A stretch of DNA of 64,000 bases from Hydrogenophaga crocea (GTDB taxonomy: Bacteria; Pseudomonadota; Gammaproteobacteria; Burkholderiales; Burkholderiaceae_C), in the NCBI RefSeq assembly GCF_011388215.1, contig NZ_CP049989.1:1612001-1676000 (forward strand). Direction: 5' to 3'. The notes below the pieces were generated by a model. It searched no databases. It worked only from the letters and a program-made list of their open reading frames with translations, and was not told the DNA's origin. The position numbers and the translations under genes are program-made. Positions 56,428-64,000 of the stretch are shown piece by piece; position 1 is the first letter of the stretch; each line of letters begins with the position of its first letter.

Positions 56428-57249
56428 TCAGCCGAAGCGGCCGGTGATGTAGTCCTCGGTGGCGGTTTTGGTCGGCTTGAAGAAGATCTGCTCGGTGGCG
56501 CCGAACTCGATCAGCTCGCCCAGGTACATGTAGGCGGTGTAGTCGCTGCAGCGCGCGGCCTGCTGCATGTTGTGCGTGACGATGGCGATGGTGTAGTCGC
56601 TCTTGAGCTCGTGCACGAGTTCTTCGACCTTGCCGGTGGAGATCGGGTCGAGCGCCGAGGTGGGCTCGTCGAGCAGCAGCACAGAAGGCTTCACGGCCAC
56701 GCTGCGCGCGATGCACAGGCGCTGCTGCTGGCCGCCGGAGAGCGAAAGCCCGCTCTGGTTGAGCTTGTCTTTCACTTCCTTCCAGAGCGCGGCCTTGGTC
56801 AGCGCCCATTCCACGCGGTCGTCCATGTCGCTGCGCGAGAGGTTCTCGTACAGGCGCACGCCGAAGGCGATGTTGTCGTAGATCGACATCGGGAACGGCG
56901 TGGGCTTCTGGAACACCATGCCGATGCGCGCACGCAGCAGGTTCAGGTCCTGCTTGGGGTCGAGGATGTTCTCGCCGTAGAAGTTGATCTCGCCCTCGGC
57001 GCGCTGGCCCGGGTAGAGGCTGTACATGCGGTTGAGCGTGCGCAGCAGCGTGGACTTGCCGCAGCCCGAGGGGCCGATGAAGGCGGTGACGCGCTTCTCC
57101 TGGATGTCCAGCGTGACGTTCTTGAGGCCCTGGAACTTGCCGTAGAAGAAGTTGAGGTTGCGCACCTCGAGCGCGTTGCGGGACTCGCCCTGCTGCGCCG
57201 GCTTTTCGGCGAAGTTCTCGGGGCGGATGGCGAATGCGGTGTCGGACAT
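56428..57249 (-). CDS. pstB: Phosphate ABC transporter ATPase PstB
   Basis: A 273-aa ATPase. Walker A (GPSGCGKST), signature [14 protein letters not shown], Walker [12 protein letters not shown] and the H-loop [14 protein letters not shown] are intact. The N-terminal 25 residues are an extension before the fold. It powers phosphate uptake through PstA and PstC. Confidence 0.98.
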   Translation of the reverse strand: MSDTAFAIRPENFAEKPAQQGESRNALEVRNLNFFYGKFQGLKNVTLDIQEKRVTAFIGPSGCGKSTLLRTLNRMYSLYPGQRAEGEINFYGENILDPKQDLNLLRARIGMVFQKPTPFPMSIYDNIAFGVRLYENLSRSDMDDRVEWALTKAALWKEVKDKLNQSGLSLSGGQQQRLCIARSVAVKPSVLLLDEPTSALDPISTGKVEELVHELKSDYTIAIVTHNMQQAARCSDYTAYMYLGELIEFGATEQIFFKPTKTATEDYITGRFG

Positions 57250-57288
57250 GGTGGTTTTCCTTGGATGCGTGGCGGTGCGGCGTGGGCC

Positions 57289-58143
57289 TCAGGCCTTGAC
57301 CTTGTCGCGGAAGAACACGCGCGCCAGGATGTTCAGGACGAGCACGGTGAGCGTGATGATCAGGGCGCCGGCCCAGGCCAGGCGGATCCAGTTGTCGTAG
57401 GGGCTCATGGCGAACTGGAAGATCACCACGGGCAGGTTGGCCATGGGACGGCCCATGTCGGTGCTGAAGAACTGGTTGTTGAGCGCGGTGAACAGCAGCG
57501 GCGCGGTCTCGCCGCTGATGCGCGCCACGGCCAGCAGCAGGCCGGTGATCACGCCGCTCTTGGCCGCGCGCAGCGTGACCATGAGCGAGACCTTCCAGCG
57601 CGGCGCACCGAGCGCAAAGGCCGCTTCGCGCAGGCTGCCCGGCACCAGGCGCAGCATGTTCTCGGTGGTGCGCACCACCACCGGGATGGCAATCAGCGCG
57701 AGCGCGAGGCTGCCCGCGTAGCCCGAGAAGTGGCCCGTGGTGGCGACCGCGATGGCGTACACGAACAGGCCCAGCACGATGGACGGGGCCGACAGCATGA
57801 TGTCGGTGACGAAGCGGGTGAACTCGGCCACCTTGCTGTTGTCGCCGTATTCGGTGAGGTAGATGCCCGCGAGGATGCCCAACGGCGTGGACACCAGCAC
57901 CGACAGGCCGACGATCATCAGGCTGCCCAGCAGCGCATTGCGCAGGCCGCCACCTTCGGAGCCCGGTGCGGGCGTGTCGGCGGTGAAGACGTTGGCATCC
58001 AGGCCCGCGATGCCATTGGAAAACAGCACCCACAGGATCCACAGCAGCACCACCAGGCCCAGGGCCATGGCCCCCATGGACAGGGTGAGGCCGACGAAGT
58101 TCGTGGTCTGGCGGCGTTTGTAGAGCGCTTGATTGATTTGCAT
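57289..58143 (-). CDS. pstA: Phosphate ABC transporter permease PstA
   Basis: A 284-aa permease with six helices. The EAA-like loop [25 protein letters not shown] (landmarks EAAFALGA and KVSLMV) contacts PstB. It lies 22 bases after the pstC stop and 39 bases before pstB, in the normal order. Confidence 0.97.
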   Translation of the reverse strand: MQINQALYKRRQTTNFVGLTLSMGAMALGLVVLLWILWVLFSNGIAGLDANVFTADTPAPGSEGGGLRNALLGSLMIVGLSVLVSTPLGILAGIYLTEYGDNSKVAEFTRFVTDIMLSAPSIVLGLFVYAIAVATTGHFSGYAGSLALALIAIPVVVRTTENMLRLVPGSLREAAFALGAPRWKVSLMVTLRAAKSGVITGLLLAVARISGETAPLLFTALNNQFFSTDMGRPMANLPVVIFQFAMSPYDNWIRLAWAGALIITLTVLVLNILARVFFRDKVKA

Positions 58144-58165
58144 GGTGGGTCTCGCTCTTGCGTGC

Positions 58166-59191
58166 TCAGGCGCCCTTGGCCTTTTCGGTGCGCAGGATCA
58201 TCCACTTGGCCAGCGCCAGCACCACGAAGGTGATGCAGAACAGCACGAAGGCCAGGGCGAACAGGGTGTTGAAGTGCAGGCCTTCGGCTTCGCCGAACTC
58301 GTTGGCCAGCACCGAGGCGATCGAGGTGCCCGGGGAGAACAGCGAGCCCGGCATGCGGTTGGCGTTGCCGATCACGAAGGTGACCGCCATGGTCTCGCCG
58401 AGCGCGCGGCCCAGGCCCAGCATGATCCCGCCGATCACGCCCTTCTGCGTGTACGGCAGCACCACCTTGGACACCACCTCCCAGGTCGTGCAGCCCAGGC
58501 CGTAAGCCGATTCGCGCAGGATCGGCGGCGTGATCTCGAACACGTCGCGCATCACCGCCGCAATGAAGGGCAGCACCATGAACGCGAGGATGATGCCCGC
58601 GGCCAGGATGCCCAGGCCGTTGGGCGCGCCGCCGAAGAGCCAGCCGATCAGGGGCATGCCCATCATCAGTTCGCGCACCGGCACCTGCACGTAGTCGGCG
58701 AACACGGGCGCGAACACGAACAGGCCGAACATGCCGTAGATGATGGACGGCACGGCCGCGAGCAGCTCGATGGCCGTGCCCAGCGGGCGGCGCAGCCACA
58801 CCGGGCAGGTTTCGGTGAGGAACAGCGCGATGCCGAAGGCCAGCGGCACGCCGATGAGCATGGCGATGCCCGCGCTGATCAGGGTGCCGACGATGGCGAT
58901 CGCGGCCCCGTATTGTTCATTGACGATGTCCCACTCGACCGTCCAGAGGAATTGGAGTCCGAAGGTCTTGAAGGTGGGCCAGGCGTTGAGGAACAGCGAA
59001 ACGATGATGCCGACCAGCGCCACGAGCACCAGCAGCGAGAAGGCCTGGGTGAGGCGGTGGAAGACGGCGTCCTGCCATTGCTGGCGTCGGGCCACGGCGA
59101 GCATGGACGCCTCGCTGCGTTGTTCGCGTGTGGCGCTGGAACGGGATGGCTTGGGCATGCTGGCGTCTGCGCTGCTGGTTGTGGTGTTCAT
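58166..59191 (-). CDS. pstC: Phosphate ABC transporter permease PstC
   Basis: A 341-aa permease with six helices and a longer N-terminus. The ATG at 59191 is preceded by GGAGG five bases upstream; an upstream in-frame ATG at 59254 was rejected because it lies in the intercistronic region next to the terminator. The EAA loop is [16 protein letters not shown] pair of TGTCA half-sites lies 22-40 bases upstream. Confidence 0.96.
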   Translation of the reverse strand: MNTTTSSADASMPKPSRSSATREQRSEASMLAVARRQQWQDAVFHRLTQAFSLLVLVALVGIIVSLFLNAWPTFKTFGLQFLWTVEWDIVNEQYGAAIAIVGTLISAGIAMLIGVPLAFGIALFLTETCPVWLRRPLGTAIELLAAVPSIIYGMFGLFVFAPVFADYVQVPVRELMMGMPLIGWLFGGAPNGLGILAAGIILAFMVLPFIAAVMRDVFEITPPILRESAYGLGCTTWEVVSKVVLPYTQKGVIGGIMLGLGRALGETMAVTFVIGNANRMPGSLFSPGTSIASVLANEFGEAEGLHFNTLFALAFVLFCITFVVLALAKWMILRTEKAKGA

Positions 59192-59212
59192 GGGACCCTC
59201 CTCGGGTCTTGA

Positions 59213-59231
59213 TTGACAGACTGTATGACAG
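59213..59231 (-). promoter_or_regulatory. Pho-box-like direct repeat upstream of pstC
   Basis: On the minus strand CTGTCAT and CTGTCAA stand 12 bases apart (the Pho box consensus spacing is 11). This is a candidate second PhoB site that would restart transcription after the pstS terminator. The extra base lowers confidence. Confidence 0.4.
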
Positions 59232-59243
59232 ACACGGATCTGC

Positions 59244-59281
59244 AAAAAACCCACCGGCCGGCCAGCCGCCCACCGGTGGGT
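59244..59281 (-). terminator. Intercistronic terminator between pstS and pstC
   Basis: Minus-strand arms ACCCACCGG and CCGGTGGGT form a 9-bp stem around a 15-base loop, followed by TTTTTT. It should stop most transcripts after pstS and leave a minority for pstCAB, so the binding protein is in excess. Confidence 0.82.
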
Positions 59282-59306
59282 CGTGCTCAGGCGCGAGGCC
59301 CGGGCA

Positions 59307-60338
59307 TCAGCGCTTGACCTGCGACCAGACCTTGCTGCGGATCTGCTCGGTCACGGCGTCGGGCATGGGCACGTAGTCGAGCTCGACCGCGGCGGCCTTG
59401 CCGTTCTTGAACGCCCAGTCGAAGAACTTGAGCACCTCGGCCGACTGCGCCTTGTCGGCCGGCTCCTTGTACATGAGGATGAACGAGGCGGTGCTGATGG
59501 GCCAGCTGTCCTTGCCCTTGGCGTTCACCATGGACACGCCCATGCCGGGCACGCTGAACCAGTCCACACCGGCCGCGGCGGCGGCGAAGGTCTTGTCGTC
59601 GGGCTGCACGAACTGGCCATCGGCGTTCTGCAGGGCCATGTGCGGGATGTTGTTCTTCTTGGCGTAGGCGTATTCCACGTAGCCGATGGCGCCGCGGGTG
59701 CGGCTCACGTTGGCGGCCACGCCTTCGTTGCCACGGCCGCCCACCGAGGTGGATGCGGGCCACTTCACGGCGGCGCCCTTGCCCACCGTGTCGGCCCAGT
59801 CTTTGCTGACCGTGCTCAGGTAGTCGGTGAAGTTGAAGGTCGTGCCCGAACCGTCGGCGCGGTGCACCACGGTGACGGGGGTGTTGGGGAAGGTCTTGCC
59901 GGGGTTGAGCGCGGCGATCTTGGGATCGTTCCAGGCGGTGATCTTGCCCAGGAACATCTCGGCCAGCACCGGGCCGCTGATGCGCACCGAGCCGGGCGCG
60001 AAGCCTTCGAGGTTGAACACGGGCACCGTGCCGCCGATGATGGCGGGGAACTGCACCATGCCGTCCTTGTCGAGGTCGGCGCCGCTCACGGGCGCGTCGG
60101 AAGCGCCGAAGGCCACGGTCTTGGCGCGGATCTGGCGCAGGCCGCCCGACGAACCGATCGACTGGTAGTTCAGACCCGTGCCGGTCTGGGCCTTGTACAT
60201 CTCGGCCCACTTGGCATAGATCGGGAACGGGAAGGTCGCGCCGGCGCCGGTGATGTCGGCAGCGTGGGCCGAGCCCAGGGCGACGGTGGCCATCGCGGCG
60301 GCGGCCAGGGCCTTCAGAAGGGTGCGTTTGCTGTTCAT
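59307..60338 (-). CDS. pstS: Phosphate ABC transporter periplasmic binding protein PstS
   Basis: A 343-aa high-affinity phosphate-binding protein. The Sec signal ends AHA-A, and the mature start [16 protein letters not shown] is typical. The phosphate site includes [16 protein letters not shown] and [11 protein letters not shown]. The ATG at 60338 begins the signal; the upstream extension is rejected. It is the first gene of pstS-C-A-B-phoU-B-R and has a Pho box promoter. Confidence 0.97.
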   Translation of the reverse strand: MNSKRTLLKALAAAAMATVALGSAHAADITGAGATFPFPIYAKWAEMYKAQTGTGLNYQSIGSSGGLRQIRAKTVAFGASDAPVSGADLDKDGMVQFPAIIGGTVPVFNLEGFAPGSVRISGPVLAEMFLGKITAWNDPKIAALNPGKTFPNTPVTVVHRADGSGTTFNFTDYLSTVSKDWADTVGKGAAVKWPASTSVGGRGNEGVAANVSRTRGAIGYVEYAYAKKNNIPHMALQNADGQFVQPDDKTFAAAAAGVDWFSVPGMGVSMVNAKGKDSWPISTASFILMYKEPADKAQSAEVLKFFDWAFKNGKAAAVELDYVPMPDAVTEQIRSKVWSQVKR

Positions 60339-60376
60339 GCGGGTCCTCGGATGTGCATGTGAAGGGGACAGGCGGG

Positions 60377-60410
60377 ACTCTAGGCAGGCTGTGTGACAAC
60401 CAAATGACAC
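60377..60410 (-). promoter_or_regulatory. Pho box and -10 element of pstS
   Basis: On the minus strand GTGTCATTTGGTTGTCAC (60393-60410) matches the 18-base Pho box in 13 positions with the correct 7+4+7 layout. Ten bases later TAGAGT (60377-60382) is a -10 element, the distance expected when PhoB replaces the -35. Confidence 0.72.
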
Positions 60411-60526
60411 CGATCGCTTGTCACAAAAACCGCCGCCCGGGCGCCGCCCTGTACCGGCCGTGTCAGGGGCATGCGTCACAATCGCGGCCCGCGGCCAGCC
60501 CTCCGCACCACGGCCGCCATTTCTCC

Positions 60527-62011
60527 ATGCAAAACGGAACCCTTCTCGCCGCCATCGACCTTGGCTCCAACAGCTTTCGTCTGGAGATCGGCCGCTACCA
60601 CTCGGGCCATATCGAACGCGTCGAATACCTCAAGGAAACCGTGCGCCAGGGCAATGGCCTGGATGCCGAGAAAAACCTCAGCATGGCTGCCATGCAGCGC
60701 GGCTGGGAATGCCTGGCGCGCTTTGCCGAGCGCCTGCATGGCTTCAAGAAGCACCAGGTGCGCGCCGTGGCCACGCAGACGCTGCGCGAGGCGCGCAACC
60801 GCGACGAGTTCCTGCGCCGCGCCCAGGAGGTGCTGGGCTTTCCCATCGAGGTGGTCTCGGGCCACGAAGAGGCCCGCCTGATCTACCAGGGCGTGTCGCG
60901 GCTGCTGCCGCACTCCGACGAACGCCGCCTGGTGGTCGACATCGGCGGGCGCTCGACCGAGATGATCCTGGGCGTGGGCTACACGGCCGAAACGCTGGAG
61001 TCGTACCGGCTGGGCAGCGTGGCCTGGTCGACGCGCTACTTCCCGCGCGGGCAGTTCACGAGCGCGGCGCTCAAGACCGCCGAGGTCGCCGCCAAGGCCG
61101 TGCTCGACGAGGCACTGGACCGCTTCCCGCCCACCCAGTGGCAGGTGGCTTACGGCTCCTCGGGTACCGTGGGCGCCATCGCCGACATGCTGGGCAGCAA
61201 TGGCTGGGCCATGGGCCTGGTGACGCGGCCCGGGCTCGACTGGCTCACCGACCGCCTGCTCAAGGCCGGCCAGGTGGACAACCTGCGCCTGGACGGTCTC
61301 AAGGACGACCGCCGCCCGGTGCTTGCGGGCGGCCTGTCGGTGCTGCGCGCCATCTTCGACCTCTTCGGCATCGATCAGATGATGCCGGCCCAGGGCGCGC
61401 TGCGCCATGGCGCGCTCTACGACCTGATCGACCGCGAGAGCGACGGCGGCGACGTGCGCGAGCGCACGGTGCGCTGGCTCGCCCAGCGCTTCTCCGCCGA
61501 CGAGGGCCAGGCGCGGCGCGTGGGCGAGGTGGCCAACGCGCTCTTCTCGCAGATCGCCGCGCCCGACGAGCGCGACGGCCGCTACTCGCAGAAGCTGGCC
61601 TGGGCGGCGCAGCTGCACGAGATCGGCACCCACATTTCGCACGAGCGCAGCCACCACCACGGCGCCTACATCCTCGACCACGTGGACGCACCGGGCTTTT
61701 CTCTGCGCGAGCTGCACCGCATGAGCCAGCTGGTGCTGGGCCAGCGCGGCAAGCTGCGCAAGCTCGAGGAGCCGCTGCAGGACGAGCTGTTCGCCAAGCA
61801 GCTGCTCTGCCTGCGGCTGGCGGTGCTGCTGTGCCATGCGCGCCAGATGCCCGAGCACCTGGACATGCGCCTGGGCTACAAGGCCGGCGCGTTCCGCCTG
61901 AGCACGCCGCCGGGCTGGGCCAAGCGCTACCCGCAGTCGGCCTGGCTGCTCGGTGAAGAGGTGCTGGCCTGGCAGAAAACCACCTGGAAGTTCAGCGCCG
62001 ACATCCGCTGA
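60527..62011 (+). CDS. ppx: Exopolyphosphatase Ppx (Ppx/GppA family)
   Basis: A 494-aa enzyme that removes phosphate from the ends of polyphosphate (or acts on pppGpp). Phosphate-binding motifs are AAIDLGSNSFRLEIG, GHEEARLIY and SSGTVGAI. The second phosphate loop is DIGGRSTEM instead of GGGSTE or GGASTE, with Arg in the third position. The C-terminus is HD-like (AVLLCHARQ). The ATG at 60527 is chosen because the fold starts there. A -10 CACAAT lies at 60477-60482, and it is divergent from pstS. Confidence 0.94.
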   Translation: MQNGTLLAAIDLGSNSFRLEIGRYHSGHIERVEYLKETVRQGNGLDAEKNLSMAAMQRGWECLARFAERLHGFKKHQVRAVATQTLREARNRDEFLRRAQEVLGFPIEVVSGHEEARLIYQGVSRLLPHSDERRLVVDIGGRSTEMILGVGYTAETLESYRLGSVAWSTRYFPRGQFTSAALKTAEVAAKAVLDEALDRFPPTQWQVAYGSSGTVGAIADMLGSNGWAMGLVTRPGLDWLTDRLLKAGQVDNLRLDGLKDDRRPVLAGGLSVLRAIFDLFGIDQMMPAQGALRHGALYDLIDRESDGGDVRERTVRWLAQRFSADEGQARRVGEVANALFSQIAAPDERDGRYSQKLAWAAQLHEIGTHISHERSHHHGAYILDHVDAPGFSLRELHRMSQLVLGQRGKLRKLEEPLQDELFAKQLLCLRLAVLLCHARQMPEHLDMRLGYKAGAFRLSTPPGWAKRYPQSAWLLGEEVLAWQKTTWKFSADIR

Positions 62012-62040
62012 GCCGTCCGCCGGGTCGGTTTCCGGCCTTC

Positions 62041-62067
62041 GTATAAACCGTTTATACGGTTTATACT
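62041..62067 (+). promoter_or_regulatory. Palindromic operator overlapping the -10 of the small DNA-binding-like gene
   Basis: GTATAAAC (62041-62048) and GTTTATAC (62059-62066) are exact inverted copies 10 bases apart. A third TTTATAC (62051-62057) lies between. TATACT (62062-62067) is a -10 element inside the last copy. The block is AT-rich in a very GC-rich region, which suits a repressor operator. Confidence 0.6.
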
Positions 62068-62097
62068 GCGCGCCCCTGCAACTGCCCGGAGTGCCGC

Positions 62098-62526
62098 ATG
62101 GCCCATGCCGTCGACAAGAACGCCGCCAAGAAGCCCAAGCTGGTGCGCGACAGCTTCACCATTCCCAAGAACGAGTTCGCCGCCATCGATGCGCTCAAGG
62201 CGCGCGCGATCTCGCTCGGCCTGAGCGTGAAGAAAAGCGAGCTGCTGCGCGCCGGCCTGATGGTGCTGCAAGGCCTGAACGACGCGGCTTACAAGGCGGC
62301 CCTGGCGGCCGTGCCCACGCTCAAGACCGGCCGCCCGGCGAGCGAGAAGCCGGCCAAAGCCGAGCCGGCGAAAAAGAAGGCGGCGGTGAAACCCGCGGCC
62401 AAGCCCGCCACCCAGCCTGCGGCCCAGCCCGCCGCGAAACCCGCCGCGAAACCCGCTGCGAAACCCGCTGCAAAGGCGTCCAAGCCCGCGCCCCGGAAAG
62501 CCGCCGCGCCGCGCAAGGCAGCCTGA
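62098..62526 (+). CDS. RHH-like protein with histone-H1-like tail
   Basis: A 142-aa protein without a family name I recognise. Residues 16-62 resemble a ribbon-helix-helix DNA-binding fold: a strand (RDSFTIPKNEF), a helix (AAIDALKARAISLG) and a second helix (KKSELLRAGLMVLQGL). Residues 75-142 are a Lys/Pro/Ala tail with seven KPAA-type tetrapeptides, as in histone H1 or AlgP-like proteins. GGAG stands six bases before the ATG. The palindrome at 62041-62067 overlaps its promoter, so it may control itself. It lies between ppx and the sixA-ppk genes, which are on the other strand. Confidence 0.72.
   Translation: MAHAVDKNAAKKPKLVRDSFTIPKNEFAAIDALKARAISLGLSVKKSELLRAGLMVLQGLNDAAYKAALAAVPTLKTGRPASEKPAKAEPAKKKAAVKPAAKPATQPAAQPAAKPAAKPAAKPAAKASKPAPRKAAAPRKAA
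62389..62472 (+). repeat. Seven 12-bp tandem codon repeats (KPAA/QPAA)
   Basis: Seven units of four codons (Lys or Gln, Pro, Ala, Ala or Thr) run in frame. The last three are nearly identical (AAACCCGCYGCG). Such a tract can gain or lose units by replication slippage without breaking the frame. Confidence 0.8.
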
Positions 62527-62530
62527 GCCT

Positions 62531-63028
62531 TCAGAGCATCTCGGGGGTCTGCACCGTGACGATCACGGTCTGCCCCTGCCCGGCGCGCTCGCGGTGGCGC
62601 AGCCACCAGACCGCACCCTTCTTCACCGAACACTCGGCCTGCGACAGCGACAGCAGCCGCGCGATCACGCGGCCCAGCGTGGGCTGATGGCCCACCACCA
62701 CCACGGGCGAGCGCCCCGCGGGCCATTGCACCAGCGACAGCAGCGCCTCGGCCCCGGCCTCGGGCGCGATCGCCTCGCTGGTCTTGAAGCGCCGTCCCAG
62801 GGCCAGCGCGGTCTGCTCGCAGCGCGTGGCCGGGCTGCACCAGATGCGCGCGCCTTCGGGCAGTTGCCGGTCGAGCCAGGCACCGATGCGCGCCGCCTGT
62901 TTCTCGCCCCGCGCGGTGAGGCGGCGCGCGAGGTCCTGGGCGTCGCCAGGCTGGCCGTTGGCCGGGTCGGGGTGCTCCTGGGCCTCGGCGTGGCGCCACA
63001 GGATCAGGTCGGTCCCGCGCGCCGGCAT
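62531..63028 (-). CDS. SixA-like histidine phosphatase
   Basis: A 165-aa RHG-type phosphatase. The catalytic His is in LILWRHAEAQE and the second His in VVVGHQPTLGRV. SixA removes phosphate from Hpt-type phosphohistidine in E. coli; the target here is unknown, though the hybrid kinase with an Hpt domain at the left edge is one example of a possible substrate type. The ATG at 63028, seven bases after the ppk stop with GAGG upstream, is preferred to 63052 inside ppk. Confidence 0.87.
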   Translation of the reverse strand: MPARGTDLILWRHAEAQEHPDPANGQPGDAQDLARRLTARGEKQAARIGAWLDRQLPEGARIWCSPATRCEQTALALGRRFKTSEAIAPEAGAEALLSLVQWPAGRSPVVVVGHQPTLGRVIARLLSLSQAECSVKKGAVWWLRHRERAGQGQTVIVTVQTPEML

Positions 63029-63035
63029 GTCGGCC

Positions 63036-64000
63036 TCATCCCTTGTGGCCATAGCGGTGCATCAGGCTGCTTTGCGCCGATTGCGCGTGCGTGCGGCCGC
63101 GCCCGCCCGCCGCTCCCGCGGGCACGTAGCGGCCGTCGGGCTGCAGCAGCCAGGCATCGCGCGTGTCCTGCAGGTAGGCGATCAGGCATTCGTCGATCAC
63201 CCGCTGGCGCAGCGCCGGGTCGGTCACGGGCCAGGCGAGCTCCACGCGCCGCAGCATGTTGCGATTCATCCAGTCGGCGCTCGACAGCCAGACCTCTTCG
63301 TTCGCGCCGACCCGGAAATGGAACACGCGCGAGTGTTCGAGCAGGCGGCCGATCACCGAGCGCACGCGCACGTTGTCGGTGAAGCCCGGTACGCCCGCGG
63401 GCAGCACGCAGGCGCCGCGCACGATCAGGTCGATCTTCACGCCCTGCTGCGAGGCCGCGGCCAGGGCGCGCGCGAGCGCTTCGTCGGTGAGCGCGTTCAT
63501 CTTGAGCGTCACGCGCGCCTCCTCGCCGCGCGCGGCCGCCTCGCCCGCGGCGGCGAGCTTGTCGAGCAGGGCCTTGTGCAGCAGGAACGGCGCCATCAGC
63601 GCCTGGTTGAGCCGGCCCAGCCGGTTCTGGCTCGCCAGGTGCAGGAAGATCTGGTCGACGTCGGCGGTGAGCGTTTCGTCGGCCGTGAGCATGCTGAGGT
63701 CGGTGTAGACGCGCGCCGTGCCCGGGTTGTAGTTGCCGGTGGACAGGTGCGCGTAGCGGCGCAGGCCCGTGGCCTCGCGGCGCGTGATGAGCAGCATCTT
63801 GGCGTGGGTCTTCAGGCCCACCACGCCATAGACCACCTGCGCCCCCACGGACTCGAGCCGCTCGGCGTAGTTGATGTTGGCCTCTTCGTCGAAGCGGGCC
63901 TTGAGTTCGACCACCGCGGTCACTTCCTTGCCGCGGCGCACGGCCTCGCGCAGCAGGTCCATGAGCTCGCTCTTGGCGCCGGTGCGGTAGATGGTCTGCT
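63036..64000 (-). CDS. ppk: Polyphosphate kinase 1, C-terminal part, truncated by window edge
   Basis: The reading frame enters from the right edge and ends at 63036. It covers the last 321 residues or so of a protein of about 690. The active-site region is present: GLKTHAKMLLI contains the His next to the phosphorylation site, with YAHLSTGNYNPGTARVYTDL and the C-terminal SADWMNRNMLRRVELAWPV. The enzyme makes polyphosphate from ATP. It lies with ppx and the pst-pho operon in one phosphate cluster and precedes the SixA-like gene by seven bases. Confidence 0.95.
   Translation of the reverse strand, partial: QTIYRTGAKSELMDLLREAVRRGKEVTAVVELKARFDEEANINYAERLESVGAQVVYGVVGLKTHAKMLLITRREATGLRRYAHLSTGNYNPGTARVYTDLSMLTADETLTADVDQIFLHLASQNRLGRLNQALMAPFLLHKALLDKLAAAGEAAARGEEARVTLKMNALTDEALARALAAASQQGVKIDLIVRGACVLPAGVPGFTDNVRVRSVIGRLLEHSRVFHFRVGANEEVWLSSADWMNRNMLRRVELAWPVTDPALRQRVIDECLIAYLQDTRDAWLLQPDGRYVPAGAAGGRGRTHAQSAQSSLMHRYGHKG

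Noticed and set aside
60392..60425. Inverted repeat TGTGACAA/TTGTCACA in the pstS-ppx gap
   Set aside because: The left arm is part of the Pho box, and the right arm is a lone half-site on the other strand; no second box in 7+4+7 layout could be built.
60461..60478. Pho-box-like TGTCAG...CGTCA upstream of ppx
   Set aside because: The two half-sites are 13 bases apart and differ in sequence from the consensus; the spacing does not fit PhoB.

Overview
The window is about 68-70% GC, is almost fully coding, and carries 51 protein genes plus one structural RNA. Gene content and order (trxA-rho-rpmE2, dnaX-ybaB-recR beside a small SRP RNA, a pst-pho cluster next to ppx and ppk, AddAB-type recombination, an AlkK-type acyl-CoA ligase) point to a betaproteobacterium of the Burkholderiales, most likely Comamonadaceae. 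That placement is inferred from content and composition, not from a database search. No tRNA, rRNA, insertion sequence, prophage or CRISPR array is visible. Both ends cut through genes: a hybrid sensor kinase on the left and polyphosphate kinase on the right.

Layout. 1-11.0 kb: the end of a kinase-receiver-Hpt protein, an orphan LRR-like protein, a five-gene branched-chain-amino-acid-type ABC transporter with an AlkK-like acyl-CoA ligase upstream, and a response regulator with a histidine-kinase output. 11.2-16.9 kb: selO-msrB-LLM flavoenzyme, a TerB/DUF697-like protein, and yciB-bolA-ppiC. 16.9-22.8 kb: a DUF1624 membrane protein with an alpha/beta hydrolase, the rRNA hydroxylase rlhA, two tandem hemerythrins and an FG-GAP lipoprotein. 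23-26 kb: the molybdenum-cofactor operon moaA-mobA-moeA. 26-32 kb: a Fic protein and an RND efflux pair. 32-43.7 kb: rnhA, a methyltransferase, gloB-mltD, a solute-binding protein, recR-ybaB-dnaX, the SRP RNA, a spermidine-synthase-like membrane protein and a BaiN-like flavoprotein. 43.7-53.6 kb: addAB, trxA, rho, rpmE2 and a GT-C-like membrane protein. 53.6-64 kb: phoR-phoB-phoU-pstB-pstA-pstC-pstS (read right to left), then ppx, a ribbon-helix-helix-like gene, a SixA-like phosphatase and ppk.

Regulation visible in the DNA. The tandem hemerythrin operon has an FNR/ANR-type box centred exactly 41.5 bp upstream of the predicted start site, and a second such box lies between the FG-GAP gene and moaA. 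pstS has a Pho box correctly spaced from a -10 element. Strong terminator hairpins follow pstS and the liv-type binding-protein gene inside their operons. At least five genes have a -10 hexamer placed so that transcription would begin at or within two bases of the start codon, with no ribosome binding site.

The most striking single item is a run of nine adenines in dnaX, exactly at the gamma/tau boundary. Both alternative frames stop within a few codons, which predicts programmed slippage making the short gamma subunit. Other oddities are a Walker A lysine-to-arginine change in LivF, an LRR-like orphan with effector-like layout, and a small DNA-binding-like protein with a histone-H1-like tail whose promoter carries a palindromic operator. 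No clearly new multi-gene system was found; the best leads are these individual mechanisms.
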